NCBI RefSeq assembly: GCF_001514115.1
Contig: NZ_KQ948479.1
Span: 1-64,000, forward strand
DNA: 64,000 bases
Reading direction: 5' to 3'
Source: Streptomyces olivochromogenes
GTDB lineage: Bacteria; Actinomycetota; Actinomycetes; Streptomycetales; Streptomycetaceae
Position 1 is the stretch's first letter, and each line of letters begins with the position of its first letter. Both the position numbers and the translations under genes were made by a program. Below, one piece after another: positions 30,520-40,465 of this stretch. The notes below the pieces were generated by a model that saw only the letters and a program-made list of their open reading frames with translations, had not been told where the DNA came from and searched no databases.

Positions 30520-30545
30520 AAAAAAGGCCCGGCCGGAGGGCACGG
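30520..30545 (-). terminator. Poly-U terminator between tail and lysis genes
   Basis: On the minus strand a GC stem (GCCCTCCGGCCGGGC) is followed by TTTTTT, directly after the 30567 stop. It would separate structural and lysis transcripts. Confidence 0.65.
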
Positions 30546-30566
30546 GCGTCGACGTGGCGCGGCTGG

Positions 30567-30776
30567 TCAGGAGACTTCGGGCTGCGGGTCCAGCAGCACT
30601 GCGGAGACGAGCGTCATGAGCTGCCTGCACAGGCCGCACTCGGCGAAGACTGTGCCGACGTTGGAGTAGCAGGGGTTGACCTCGAACTGCTTGCCGCTGT
30701 TCGGGCACGCCTCGTTGTCGTCGCGGGCGGTGACGTCGTAGTACAGGCCGGGTTCGAAAACGGGGGGCGTGCTCAT
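30567..30776 (-). CDS. Small zinc-knuckle protein (69 aa)
   Basis: MSTPPVFEPGLYYDVTARDD, then a CPNSGKQFEVNPCYSN part and CGLCRQLM; four Cys suggest a zinc site. Coupled by ATGA to the upstream fibre-like gene. Possibly a minor tail or assembly factor. No family recognised. Confidence 0.55.
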   Translation of the reverse strand: MSTPPVFEPGLYYDVTARDDNEACPNSGKQFEVNPCYSNVGTVFAECGLCRQLMTLVSAVLLDPQPEVS

Positions 30777-31513
30777 ATCCCCATCACCATCCAGCTGATT
30801 CCGGTCGATGTGTTGTTCGTGCGGGTCAGCCACACCGTGAGGCCGGTCGCGGAGACGTTGGTGACGCCGACTCCGGTGACCTGGGTGCCGGGCAGCGACG
30901 TCTGCGCTGTGGCGAATGCGGTGAAGGTGGAACCCATGAGGTTCAGGCCGGTGACGTTGAAAGACGTCGGCACGCCCGGGGACGGCGTGATGTTGATCGT
31001 GCCGTAGGCGATGTTTGCCGCGGTCAGCACGCCCAAGACGTCCATGTTGCACTGGTTGCTGTCCTCTGCCTGGACGTACACGTAGGGGTGGCCGCCCTCG
31101 AACGTGGACTCGAGCGTGAGCATGGCCCGGTGTGCGGTCGACGCGACGTTGCCCGATGTCAGGATGAGATCCGTGTACTGGAACGCGTCCGAGTCGTAGG
31201 TGATCCCGGCCGGGACCGCGACCTGGCCGTCCTCGACGGGCCGGAACTGCAGTTGCCCGCTGCTCAGATACCCGCTCATGTTGATCGGGTCCTGTAGGCC
31301 GCGCGTCCATAGACCGCCACCGCCGTTGCCGGCGTCCGGGCCCAGTTCCGCCAGCAGGGTCGTGCCATCGTCCGCGTACACGCGCAGGGTGCCGACGGAC
31401 GCGGCCGTCATGCGGCGTGCGGCCCGCATCTCCCTCACCTCGCGCTCGAGGGAGGCAAGGCGTCGGGCCAGTGAGGTGGCGTCCGGCGGGAGTTGGTCGA
31501 GTTGCCGGGGCAT
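30773..31513 (-). CDS. Tail fibre/receptor-binding candidate
   Basis: 246 aa. An N-terminal coiled coil (RRLASLEREVREMRAARRMT) typical of trimeric fibres precedes a strand-rich, Thr/Ser/Gly-rich body (TSGNVASTAHRAMLTLESTF). It lies at the end of the tail module, where adhesins normally are. No catalytic motif seen. Confidence 0.6.
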   Translation of the reverse strand: MPRQLDQLPPDATSLARRLASLEREVREMRAARRMTAASVGTLRVYADDGTTLLAELGPDAGNGGGGLWTRGLQDPINMSGYLSSGQLQFRPVEDGQVAVPAGITYDSDAFQYTDLILTSGNVASTAHRAMLTLESTFEGGHPYVYVQAEDSNQCNMDVLGVLTAANIAYGTINITPSPGVPTSFNVTGLNLMGSTFTAFATAQTSLPGTQVTGVGVTNVSATGLTVWLTRTNNTSTGISWMVMGI

Positions 31514-32599
31514 TCAGCTCTCCTCTACCAGGATCGGGCGGATGCGGTCGGCGCCCGGGTCGAGCTCCCACGACCAGCAGCGGGCGACCACGTTGGCGCC
31601 TTGCGGGTGCCGCGGTGAGCGTTCGACGGCCATGCGGACGGTGTCGCCGAGCGCCCAGTCCCGGTTGAGGCGTGGGGCGCGGGAGGCGACGGCCTCGATG
31701 GACCACACCTGGGCGCCCTGTTGCATGAGCGTCAGCGACTGCGCGGCGTGGGCGTTCAGCTGGTCCGGGTCGGTGACGCCGGTTGCGGGGGTGTAGCGGT
31801 ATTCCCAGCGGGGCCAGCCTGCGGCGATGAGCGCGGTCGCCTCGTGCGGGCTGGACGTGAGCCGGGACGACCCCTCGCCCTCACCACGGGCGAGAACGAC
31901 GGTGGCGCCTTTGCCCTGTTCGTAGGACTCGGCGAGGGTGTACGAGTCGACGCAGCCCGGAAAGTCGAAGGTCGCTTCCGGCGTAGTTGTTTGGCTGCCG
32001 ATGGCCGGGCGGACGCGCAGCGGGAACTGGAACCCCGAGTGGCTGCCGTTCCAGACGACGTCGACGGTCCACTCGGGGCCGCCGTCCAAGGCCATGAGCT
32101 CTTTGAGGCAGGAGAGGATCGACTTGTCGTCGCCGTCCTCGGTCAGGTAGGTCATGGTGACGCCCGTGTTCGGCGCGTCGATGACGATCGGCGGCCCGTT
32201 GGTGAGGGCGGGGGTGACGAGGGCAGAGATGACCGCTGCCTGGTCGGTGCCGATGAGGGTCTGCGTTCCCGGGTAGCGGCCGTCGAGGTAAGCCTCGAGG
32301 GTGATGGCCCCCAGGGACAGGGTCTGCGGGCTGCCACCGCCCCGGGTCAGTACCGCGCCCGCCCAGAGCGGCGTGTCAGTAGCTGTGTCGACGGCCACCA
32401 GCGCGGACTGGCCCGGCGTGGTCGCTTCGGTCCAGCCGCTCGGAGCGCCAGCCAGGTTGAGCTCGAACTGGAGCGTTGTCGAGTCGCCGAGTTTCCGTGT
32501 GAGCGCCCCAGTCGGCTTGAGGGAGGGGAGGTCCTCGATGATGCCGCCCGAGCCCAGGTCGCAGCCGTACCAGGCAAGTTGGTAGGGCGTCTCCGTCAT
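31514..32599 (-). CDS. Minor tail protein (tail-tip)
   Basis: 361 aa. It follows the distal-tail-like gene set and carries the ALTRKLGDSTTLQFELNL strand and PLWAGAVLTRGGG typical of tail-tip proteins. The body is strand-rich (TYLTEDGDDKSILSCLKELM). One-base overlap with the next tail gene. Identified from position and general character. Confidence 0.65.
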   Translation of the reverse strand: MTETPYQLAWYGCDLGSGGIIEDLPSLKPTGALTRKLGDSTTLQFELNLAGAPSGWTEATTPGQSALVAVDTATDTPLWAGAVLTRGGGSPQTLSLGAITLEAYLDGRYPGTQTLIGTDQAAVISALVTPALTNGPPIVIDAPNTGVTMTYLTEDGDDKSILSCLKELMALDGGPEWTVDVVWNGSHSGFQFPLRVRPAIGSQTTTPEATFDFPGCVDSYTLAESYEQGKGATVVLARGEGEGSSRLTSSPHEATALIAAGWPRWEYRYTPATGVTDPDQLNAHAAQSLTLMQQGAQVWSIEAVASRAPRLNRDWALGDTVRMAVERSPRHPQGANVVARCWSWELDPGADRIRPILVEES

Positions 32600-33630
32600 C
32601 AGACGGACTCGTAGGAGCCGGTGATGCGGACCTGGCTGCCGTTGGCCATGGTCTCCGGCACGCCCTGGCTGTGGAAGGCGAGCCGGCAGTCGGTCTGTGA
32701 GGGCGGGAAGAATGTGCTGATGCTCGTCGCGGTCGGCGAGATCACGGTCTGTCCCGCCCACCGGTTCGTGCCGAGCAGCTGGGCGACGCCGATCATGGAG
32801 GCGCCGAGGTTGGCGGCCGCGAAGGGCGGCATTGTCCAGTTGTAGTTGCCGGACCCGTATGTGGTGGTCGAGCCGCAGGTGAGGTTGATGTGGAAGATCA
32901 CCTGGCGGCCGATCTTCTGGTAGCGGCCGGCCAGCGTCCCGTTCCCCACGGCCGGGTTGGTGGTGGAGCCGGTCCACACCGGCGTGTAGGACGTCCAGGC
33001 GCCCGGCACCTTGTAGTAGGTGTCGTAGGAGGATCCGTTCCAGCGCAGCAGGTCGGTGCCGTTGTCGTAGAACTGGCCGATGTACGGAGTCGAGGGCGCG
33101 GTCGCGGTGGGCAGGATGCCGCCCGGTGCCACGGTGTTGGGGCGGACCGCGGTCGACACGGAGGCGGTGCCGCCGTTCGACACGGACAGCACGCTGATCG
33201 TGGCCAGCGGCATGTAGATCTGCGTGCCCGCCGGGGTCGGCGCGACCGGGGAGGCGGACGGGGTTCCCGCCAGGTAGACGATGTCGCCCTTGGCCAGGCC
33301 GGACGCGTCGACGGAGTTGTCCCACACCCTCAGATAGACCAAGTCCACCCTGTTCAGGGTGGCGTGGGCTGCCGTGTACGTGCCCGGGGACACCGTGGAC
33401 GGGAACGCCACCCGGTAGACGCCTTGCCCGCTGAAGGCGACCGCGGCCACGCCCGCGCTGCAGTTGATGGTCGTACCGGCCAGCGTGACCGTCAGGCCCG
33501 GGTCGCCAGGCCGGACGCCGGACCGGGAGCCGAGGGCGGTCCCGTCGGTCATGATCTGCATGGCCTCGACGTTGCGGGCCTCCAGGCCCGAGAAGGTCAG
33601 CGAGTCGATCGCCCATACGTCTACTGGCAT
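32599..33630 (-). CDS. Minor tail/baseplate protein with fibre-like C-terminus
   Basis: 343 aa, beginning MPVDVWAIDSLTFSGLEARN. The N-terminal part (GLTVTLAGTTINCSAGVAAV, GVYRVAFPSTVSPGTYT) resembles actinophage tail proteins that organise the distal fibre. The C-terminal part is strand-rich with aromatic residues (RWNGSSYDTYYKVPGAW), a likely carbohydrate-contact domain. Good GAGGAGG ribosome site. Confidence 0.65.
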   Translation of the reverse strand: MPVDVWAIDSLTFSGLEARNVEAMQIMTDGTALGSRSGVRPGDPGLTVTLAGTTINCSAGVAAVAFSGQGVYRVAFPSTVSPGTYTAAHATLNRVDLVYLRVWDNSVDASGLAKGDIVYLAGTPSASPVAPTPAGTQIYMPLATISVLSVSNGGTASVSTAVRPNTVAPGGILPTATAPSTPYIGQFYDNGTDLLRWNGSSYDTYYKVPGAWTSYTPVWTGSTTNPAVGNGTLAGRYQKIGRQVIFHINLTCGSTTTYGSGNYNWTMPPFAAANLGASMIGVAQLLGTNRWAGQTVISPTATSISTFFPPSQTDCRLAFHSQGVPETMANGSQVRITGSYESV

Positions 33631-33640
33631 GTCTGCCTCC

Positions 33641-34513
33641 TCACATCCAGGCCGAACGCCATGTGGCGGTCAGCATCGCGCTGGCGTTGTAGGTGCCCGA
33701 CTGGAACTGGTAATTGACGGCCGAGCCGGCGGGGATCGTGGGCCAGCCGGACGCGACGGTCATGAAACGGCGACGGGAAACGCCGCCGTTGAGGACCACG
33801 GTGTGCGCGTCGGTGTCGATGACGAGGACATCGCCGCTGGCCAGATCCAGCGAGTAGACGAGCTGTCGCACCGTGCCGTCCGGATAGAGAGCGGACACGG
33901 TCGGCGCGACGACGGGCCCGGCGATCGTCAGGACCGGGCGGGTGTCCATGGAGCCGATGTTGATGGCGTTGATCTGCCCGGACACCGTCGTCGCCGAGAA
34001 TGCGGCTGGGAACGTCACCGGGAAGGTCAAGCCACCCGTTGTGGTCGGCAGGCCCGTCGTGCCGGACTGCAGGGTCGTGCTGTAGCGCCGCGGATCCGCG
34101 GCCGTCACCAGCACGCTGTAGGTGGCGATCCGGTCCGTGACATAGGCCATCAGAGGCTTGCCGGACCGCCGGACCGTCGCCTGCTTCGGCCCCGTCAGCT
34201 CGTACACCACCAGCGTGGTGTCGCCCAGGGCGGCTGCCGTCCGCAGCCTCTCCAGGGCGTCCTCGAGCGTCGTCCGGTCCGGTGCCGTGACCGTGCCGGC
34301 CAGCGTCATCGGGCGGGAGCCGAGATAGGTAGGCGACGCCCACGCCCCGTGGTCGGCTTCCCTCTCGGTGTATTCGGACCGGACCTCGGCGCTGTCCCAG
34401 CCGTCGAAGGACTGCAGGGACCAGGCGACCCCGTTCGCGTCCACCCCGCCGAGCGGGATGGCGCCGAGGTCGACCCGTAGTCCGCCGAGATCCTGTCCTG
34501 CAGTGAACGGCAC
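33641..34513 (-). CDS. Distal tail protein (Dit-like)
   Basis: 290 aa, GTG start. WSLQSFDGWDSAEVRSEYTE and LAGTVTAPDRTTLEDALERL match the N-terminal tail-ring domain of Dit/Sipho-tail proteins; the C-terminal half is a second beta domain ending GTYNASAMLTATWRSAWM. It lies directly after the tape measure gene, the conserved Dit position, and would cap the tail tube. Confidence 0.75.
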   Translation of the reverse strand: MPFTAGQDLGGLRVDLGAIPLGGVDANGVAWSLQSFDGWDSAEVRSEYTEREADHGAWASPTYLGSRPMTLAGTVTAPDRTTLEDALERLRTAAALGDTTLVVYELTGPKQATVRRSGKPLMAYVTDRIATYSVLVTAADPRRYSTTLQSGTTGLPTTTGGLTFPVTFPAAFSATTVSGQINAINIGSMDTRPVLTIAGPVVAPTVSALYPDGTVRQLVYSLDLASGDVLVIDTDAHTVVLNGGVSRRRFMTVASGWPTIPAGSAVNYQFQSGTYNASAMLTATWRSAWM

Positions 34514-34526
34514 CGCGCCCCCTTCC

Positions 34527-37500
34527 TCAGCCGACGAAATTCATGTGCCGGGCAATGTCGGCGGCCTGTTCGGCGCTGGTCTGCTTGGCGCCATTGAGGG
34601 TGATGTTGGTGACGCGGTCGCCGTGCCCTCCGCCCCACGGGGTGCCGTAGTCGTTGCTGGCGTACCGGCTGGCCGGGACCAGGTGGTAGCCGAGCGCCGC
34701 CGCGGAGGCGGCCAGCAGCGCCCTGCTGCGGGCGGTCCGAGTGAGCGGGATGAACGCCTCCGGCCCCGCCTCCCCGGCCAGAACCGGGGTGGCCCGGCTG
34801 AGGATCCCGCCCAGTGCCATGGCCTTCCCGCCCTGGGACACCCACTGCCGGACGAAGACGTCCTTGTTCGGTGCCGGGAGCGCGCCGATCGCGCCGGTCA
34901 TCTTCGGGACCAACGCCTTGATGACGTCGGTGCCCAGGCCTGCGGCGATGAGATCGGCGTAGCCGCGCCCGGTGCCGCCGCGCAGCGTGGACAGCAGGAT
35001 CAGGCTGTTGGTGAGGTCGTCACCGGTGAGCGTGCCCTCAGCCTTGCCGACCGCCTGGTTCGCCTTGGCGGCCTGCGTCTTGCTGCCGACCGCCTGGTGA
35101 GCGAGCGTCTGCGCGTTGGAGTCGCCCTGCGCGGCGAGCGCGGACGCCAGATCCCCGAACCCTTGCGAGGCCAGCGTCTGGAGATCCTTGGCGAACTGCT
35201 GGTTCGTGGTCGTCGCCGCGCCGAGCTGCTTGGTGAAGTCCTGCAGCGTGGCCTTGGCCACGTCCCCGGTTTTCTGGAGCTTCTTGACGATGTCGTTGAA
35301 CTGCTTGTTCGAGGCTCCGGCCAGCGAGTTGACGAGGGCGTAGCCGTCCTCGCCCATCCCTTCGAGCATCGACTCAACCTCGGCGCCGCCCCGCTTGCTG
35401 ATCTTTGCGAGGTTGCCGCGCCACTTGTCCGTCGCCGCGACGCTCTTGTTGAGCTGCGTCTCGTAGGCCTTGAGGTCGAAGCCGGTGGGGGCCTTCGCCC
35501 CCTTCTTCACGCCAAGGGCCGCGTCTGCTTTGTTCACACCCGCGCGGTCAGCCGAGACCGTCTTGTCGGCAGACTTCTTCGCCGACCTGGCCTTGTCGAC
35601 CCGCGACTGGGCGGCCCGCAACTGGGCCGCCGTGTGGTGACCGTGACGTACCCGGGACAGGTTCTTCTCGGCGTTGCTGAGGTCGTCGGCCTTCTTCTTC
35701 GCGTCCTTCAGCGCCGAGTTGAGCTTGTCCCATGCCGCCTTCAGGGCGTCGACGGCCTTGTCGTAGCGCGTCTTCGGATCCGACGGGCCGCCCAGCACTG
35801 CCTGCCCGGTCGGCGTGTAGGTGAAGCCGGCGAGCCCTCCGCCCGCGAACCGCTTGGCGTTGAGGCGGTCGAACATGTGGGTGCCGTACTTGCGGACGGC
35901 GTCTGCCTTGATGACGTACTCGCCGTTGGAGACGAGCGCCGGGATGCTGTCCGAGGTACCCGTGCCGGGGCCTACAACCCGGCCGCCGAACGGCATGTAC
36001 TGGATGGCACCGCCATCCGCGTAGCCCCGCACGAGGCCGCCGCGCGCGTACTTGCCGCCCTCATGGGCGACCGTGCCATGATCCGTGTGCGTCGTCACGA
36101 CGTTGACGGAAACGGTCTTGCCATGGACACCGTCGATGTAGCCCTGGATGGTGGCCGCAGCCGAGCTCGGACCGCCCGTCGGCAGGGTGATCGTGACCTG
36201 CTTGCCGTGCGTCCGCGAGATGTGGAACCCGAGCGACGAGAGCGCCTCCTCGGCCACCTTGGTCAAGGCTCCGACCGTGACGGTCTTCCCCTTGGTACCG
36301 GCGACCTTGCGCCGTACTGCGTCCAGATCCGTGAGCGCCTTGGAAGTTGCAGCACTGACCGGCAGCTTCTTCCCCGGCAACTTCTTCGCGAGCAGCGCGT
36401 CAAGAGCGGCAGCAGCCTTGTCGGTCGGCGCCGTGATCTCCATCTGCCGGCCGCCGGGCAGCGTCTTGACCTTGAAGCCGACCGACTCGATGTCCTTCTT
36501 GGCCTCGGTGGTCAGCGCCGACACCCGGATCGTGGAGCCCTTCGGCATGTGCCCGGCAAGACCCTGGACGTACAGCAGCTGCTTCTGCGTGTCCGACAGA
36601 CCCGGCGTCGACATCGTGATCGCCAGCGACGACGGGATGAACCCCATCTGCATGGCCAGGACCTTCGCCTGGTCGGCGGTGAGCCCGAACTTCTGCCCGG
36701 CCCTGACTGCGGCCTTCCACGACTTCTCCATGGCGCCCTCGGCCTGCTGCAGCGCCGGAACGACATCGGTCTTGTTGGCCCTCGCGTAGTCGTAGGTGGC
36801 CTGGGCCGCGCCGGCCGTCTGCTCGTTGAGGCCCTGCAGCTTGGTCCACAGGGACTGCCCGTTCTCACTCGTCGTGTTCAGGCTGCCGTCGACCTGCAGA
36901 AGAGCCTTGCCGTAGCCCTTCGCGTGGTCGACGCCGTCCTTGTAGCTGCCGTTGAGATCAAGCAGCGCCTGATTCATGACCGCGACCGCCGCCTGCACGT
37001 CCAGCTCGCCGCCCGACAGCAGATCGAGAGCAGTGTGCAGAGCGCGCGCCTTCGTGTCCGCATCCGATGCGGAGTCCCCGAGCGTCTTGATCGCGCCCTG
37101 CAGCCGCCCCGTCGGATCGGTGGCATCCAGAGCCGCAGCGCCAGACCCCTTGACCGCGTCGGCCAAGTCCTTCTGCTTCGTGCGAGCCGCGTCGAACTCC
37201 CCGGAGAGAGAACCGAGCGCATCAGCGGCGTTCTTGTAGACCTGCCCCTGCGGCGTGTACACCTTGCCGGCCGTCCGGCCTGCGTTCACAAACTTCGTGT
37301 TCTCCTCGGCGGCAGCGGATAGCCGCTTGCGCAGCCCATCAACCGATGTGCCCTGCCCGAGGTAGGCGTCCGTGAGCTGGGTGGCGTTGATGCCCGCGCG
37401 GTGCATGACGTCCAGCAGTTGCGTCTTGCCGTCCTTCAGCTTTGTGTCCGCCAGGGTCTGCACGGCCGCAGCGCGAACGCTGCCGTCTGCCACACCGGCG

Positions 37501-39803
37501 GACTGCTGCAGTGCCGTAGTGAGAGCGGAGATCCGCTGCTGGTGGGCTGCCGCGGCAGCCGCGGCTTCCTGCTGCTTCTTGGCCAGCAGGTCCAAGCCGA
37601 TCATTGCGGCGCCGATTGCGACACCCCACGGCCCGCCGAGGAACCCGTACAAACCCCGGGCGGCACCCATCAGCCCGCGCCCGGCGCCCGTGCCGATCGC
37701 GGCCAGAGCGCCGCCGGCCGCCGACCGGAAACCGACCAGGCGACCGCCAGCCTCCTGGATGCCAGTAGAGGCGGTGCGGAACGAGTTGCCCATCGCGGCG
37801 ATCGTCGGGGAGCGGGCCTCGAGTGCAGCGAGCCCGGCACCCCAGCGGCCGAGCGAAACCCCGGCCCGGCTGGCAAGGATCGTCTGCGTCTGCATGGCGC
37901 CGCGCACGCCGTTGAACGACGCGACCGCCGAACGGCCGTAGCCCGCGACCGCGTTCTGCATGCCCTGGATCTGCCCACGGAACGGGCGCATGGCGAGCAT
38001 TGCCAGCACGGACAGCTGGATCGGGCCTGGCAGCCCTGCGAACGCGTGCGCGATGCCGCCCACGAGCTCGCCGACCGGGCGCAGGATTCCCGACATCTCC
38101 CCGAAGAGCCCCACGCCGACCTGGAGACGGCCTGTGAGCACACCAAGGGCACCCGCCCCCGAGGAGACGGACCCGAACATGTCGTGCAGCCCGCCGAGCA
38201 GTGGCTGGGCGGCAGCCCCGGCGTTGCCGAACGCCTGGCCGAGGGAGTGCACGGAGGTGATGGCCAGCGGCACGGAAGCAACCGCAGCCGACGTGATCGC
38301 CGCCTTCAGTGGGGCGGCGAGACTCGACGCGGCCCGGCCGATACCGCCAGCCGCCGAGTGCAACTTCGCCTCGACGGACGGCCCGTAAATGTCCCACAGG
38401 TCACCGGCGATACGGATGCCGGACTTGATGTACGGGATGGCCTTCGAGACGCCCTGCGTCATCGACCGCGTGATTCCCTCGAGGCCCGGGGCGATGCCCA
38501 GGTAGATCTGGAGGAACGCGCTGGAGATCTGCTTGCCGAGGCCGCGCATCGCGCCGCCCAAGCCCTTGGACTCGGCGGCAGCCAGAGCCGCGGCCCCGCC
38601 CACACGACCTACCTGCACGCCGAACGTCTGGAAGGCTTCCCCGCCCTGGTGCGCGAGGGCCACCATGCCCGCGAGGGCGGGCTTGCCGAACGCCATTGCC
38701 GCGGCGGCCGTGAACTGCTGGGTGGTGAGGTGGTGGGAGGCGTCACCGAGCTTGGTGATGACGTACTGCAGGCCCTTGAAGTTGCCCTGGCCGTCGAACG
38801 CCTCGATGCCGAGCTCGTGAAGACCCTTGGTGGCCAGCTTGGTCGGCTTGGCCATGTTGACCAGCGCCGACCGCAGGGCGGTACCGGCGGTCTCACCGAT
38901 GATGCCGGACTTGCCGAGCAGGCCAACCGCAGTGGCTGTGTCCTTGATGGAAACGCCCATGGTGTGGGCGATCGGGCCCACGTACTTCATGGCGTAGTAG
39001 ATGTCCATCAGCTCGCCAGAGGCACTGTTGGACGTGTTCGCAAGGACGTCCGCGACGTGGGTCGCCTCTGTGGACTTGAGGGCGAACTGGTCCATGATGT
39101 CGCCCTCGATCTTCGCCGCGGTTGCGACGTCAGTTCGAGCAGCAGCAGACAGCTGGATCGTGCCTCGAGCAGCCCTGATCGCGTCCTGCGCAGACAGGCC
39201 CGCCTTCGACAGCTCCACCATCGCGTCCGCGGCCTCAGCCGCATTCGCCGACGGCAGCTTCATGTCCGCGCCGAGGGCCTGCGCCTCACGGCCGGCCGCC
39301 GCCATCTGTCCCCCCGAGGCGCGCGTGACCTCGAGGAATTTGTTCATCGCGTCCGTGTACTCGTTGCCCGAGTGGACGATGTCGTGCAGGCCGAAGATGA
39401 TCGCGCCGCCCGCCAGAAGCGCGCCGAGGTGCTTCATCGGGCCTAGGACTGATGTGATGCCGGACTGGACTGAGCCCATTCCGGTGCGCGCCGCAGCCCC
39501 CATCCGCCCGAAAGCGGGCGACGTCAGGGCGGCCTCGTTCCGCATGGCCCGCGCGCCGCGGCCTGCGGCCAGCGCCGCAGCTTCGGCCTCACCGACACCC
39601 GCCGCGCCGCCGCGCGCACCCGCCCCCATGGCCATGAGGCCGGTGCGGGCTATCGCCCCGTCCGCGCCGAGGGCGCGAATCCCGCGCCCAGCGACAAGGG
39701 AGGCCTCGCCGAGGGCCAGCAGTTCGCCAGTGCCGGTACGCACGATGGTGCCAAAGCCCGGCATCTCGGCGATGACGCGGACGCGCACGGTACGGTCGGC
39801 CAC
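34527..39803 (-). CDS. Tape measure protein
   Basis: 1758 aa, the longest gene. Residues 110-300 match the TP901-type tape measure core (LPSANAAEAADAMVELSKAG, GTIQLSAAARTDVATAAKIE, TGTALRSALVNMAK). Several hydrophobic Ala/Gly-rich segments and long coiled-coil parts follow (AAQLRAAQSRVDKARSAKKS). A repeated VTVGALTKVAEEALSSLGF-type unit lies near 1150-1250. GTG start. Using the known tail-length ruler of about 0.15 nm per residue, the tail would be roughly 260 nm, an inference. No peptidase or transglycosylase motif was seen. Confidence 0.93.
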   Translation of the reverse strand: MADRTVRVRVIAEMPGFGTIVRTGTGELLALGEASLVAGRGIRALGADGAIARTGLMAMGAGARGGAAGVGEAEAAALAAGRGARAMRNEAALTSPAFGRMGAAARTGMGSVQSGITSVLGPMKHLGALLAGGAIIFGLHDIVHSGNEYTDAMNKFLEVTRASGGQMAAAGREAQALGADMKLPSANAAEAADAMVELSKAGLSAQDAIRAARGTIQLSAAARTDVATAAKIEGDIMDQFALKSTEATHVADVLANTSNSASGELMDIYYAMKYVGPIAHTMGVSIKDTATAVGLLGKSGIIGETAGTALRSALVNMAKPTKLATKGLHELGIEAFDGQGNFKGLQYVITKLGDASHHLTTQQFTAAAAMAFGKPALAGMVALAHQGGEAFQTFGVQVGRVGGAAALAAAESKGLGGAMRGLGKQISSAFLQIYLGIAPGLEGITRSMTQGVSKAIPYIKSGIRIAGDLWDIYGPSVEAKLHSAAGGIGRAASSLAAPLKAAITSAAVASVPLAITSVHSLGQAFGNAGAAAQPLLGGLHDMFGSVSSGAGALGVLTGRLQVGVGLFGEMSGILRPVGELVGGIAHAFAGLPGPIQLSVLAMLAMRPFRGQIQGMQNAVAGYGRSAVASFNGVRGAMQTQTILASRAGVSLGRWGAGLAALEARSPTIAAMGNSFRTASTGIQEAGGRLVGFRSAAGGALAAIGTGAGRGLMGAARGLYGFLGGPWGVAIGAAMIGLDLLAKKQQEAAAAAAAHQQRISALTTALQQSAGVADGSVRAAAVQTLADTKLKDGKTQLLDVMHRAGINATQLTDAYLGQGTSVDGLRKRLSAAAEENTKFVNAGRTAGKVYTPQGQVYKNAADALGSLSGEFDAARTKQKDLADAVKGSGAAALDATDPTGRLQGAIKTLGDSASDADTKARALHTALDLLSGGELDVQAAVAVMNQALLDLNGSYKDGVDHAKGYGKALLQVDGSLNTTSENGQSLWTKLQGLNEQTAGAAQATYDYARANKTDVVPALQQAEGAMEKSWKAAVRAGQKFGLTADQAKVLAMQMGFIPSSLAITMSTPGLSDTQKQLLYVQGLAGHMPKGSTIRVSALTTEAKKDIESVGFKVKTLPGGRQMEITAPTDKAAAALDALLAKKLPGKKLPVSAATSKALTDLDAVRRKVAGTKGKTVTVGALTKVAEEALSSLGFHISRTHGKQVTITLPTGGPSSAAATIQGYIDGVHGKTVSVNVVTTHTDHGTVAHEGGKYARGGLVRGYADGGAIQYMPFGGRVVGPGTGTSDSIPALVSNGEYVIKADAVRKYGTHMFDRLNAKRFAGGGLAGFTYTPTGQAVLGGPSDPKTRYDKAVDALKAAWDKLNSALKDAKKKADDLSNAEKNLSRVRHGHHTAAQLRAAQSRVDKARSAKKSADKTVSADRAGVNKADAALGVKKGAKAPTGFDLKAYETQLNKSVAATDKWRGNLAKISKRGGAEVESMLEGMGEDGYALVNSLAGASNKQFNDIVKKLQKTGDVAKATLQDFTKQLGAATTTNQQFAKDLQTLASQGFGDLASALAAQGDSNAQTLAHQAVGSKTQAAKANQAVGKAEGTLTGDDLTNSLILLSTLRGGTGRGYADLIAAGLGTDVIKALVPKMTGAIGALPAPNKDVFVRQWVSQGGKAMALGGILSRATPVLAGEAGPEAFIPLTRTARSRALLAASAAALGYHLVPASRYASNDYGTPWGGGHGDRVTNITLNGAKQTSAEQAADIARHMNFVG

Positions 39804-39840
39804 GGCAGCCCCCTATTCAGTTGTCGCGCATTGAGGCAGG

Positions 39841-40440
39841 TCAGTCGGTGGCCAGCCCGAAGGAGCGGAGGACGTCGGCGGCAGCCTGCGAGGGCGGGCC
39901 GAGCTCGCCGGTCTGGAACTGGATCTGGATGGCGGCGGACCACAGTTGTGCGAGCTGCCCGTCGGAAAGCTCGCTCCAGAAGGCCGCGAACTCCTCGGGT
40001 GTCGCTGGCTTCGGCTCGATCAGCTGGGCCTCGACGAGCGCAGGGGCGAAGGCATCCGCGTCGAAGGCCGGTTCCTCGCTCCCGCCGCGGGCTGCCGCCT
40101 TCTCGATCTGGTCCTTGGTCGGCGGATGCTCCACCCGCAGTGCCTGGTAGGCCCGATGGGTGATGGCTTCGAGGGTGAACCGGACCCGGGACTCTTCGGC
40201 CTGCGCTTCCAGCTCCTGGAGGCGCTTGGCGACGTCCCGGGCGGATTCTGTGCCGTTGGCTTCGTCGTGGCGTTGCGCCCGCTCGAGGAGCTGCTCGAGG
40301 GCGTCGATCTCCGACGCGGCCTCAGCGTTCATGACGAGTTCGACGATGTGCCGTGGCCGCTGGATCTTCGCCCGGATGTCAGCGAACGTCAGCGCTGGCT
40401 TCGCAGCCCGGCGCGCGGGCGGCTTCCTGCTCGTAGTCAT
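39841..40440 (-). CDS. Second tail-assembly-chaperone-like protein
   Basis: 199 aa. The core (RFTLEAITHRAYQALRVEHP, then AFDADAFAPALVEAQLIEP) parallels the chaperone at 41196 (RFRALGHRAYSNLLAAHPAP, YDAGTFLPAVLAACCVEP), so the two are paralogues. It lies 37 nt from the tape measure start, the usual chaperone site. Unlike the 41196 gene it has no downstream frameshift extension. The N-terminal part is basic and helical. Confidence 0.65.
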   Translation of the reverse strand: MTTSRKPPARRAAKPALTFADIRAKIQRPRHIVELVMNAEAASEIDALEQLLERAQRHDEANGTESARDVAKRLQELEAQAEESRVRFTLEAITHRAYQALRVEHPPTKDQIEKAAARGGSEEPAFDADAFAPALVEAQLIEPKPATPEEFAAFWSELSDGQLAQLWSAAIQIQFQTGELGPPSQAAADVLRSFGLATD

Positions 40441-40465
40441 TGGATTCCCTGTCCTTGACGTGCTG

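Noticed and set aside
34368..37322. A 984-residue open frame on the plus strand opposite the tape measure gene
   Set aside because: It is the GC-rich mirror of the tape measure gene; composition is Arg/Gly/Val-rich without domains and it has no sensible neighbours.
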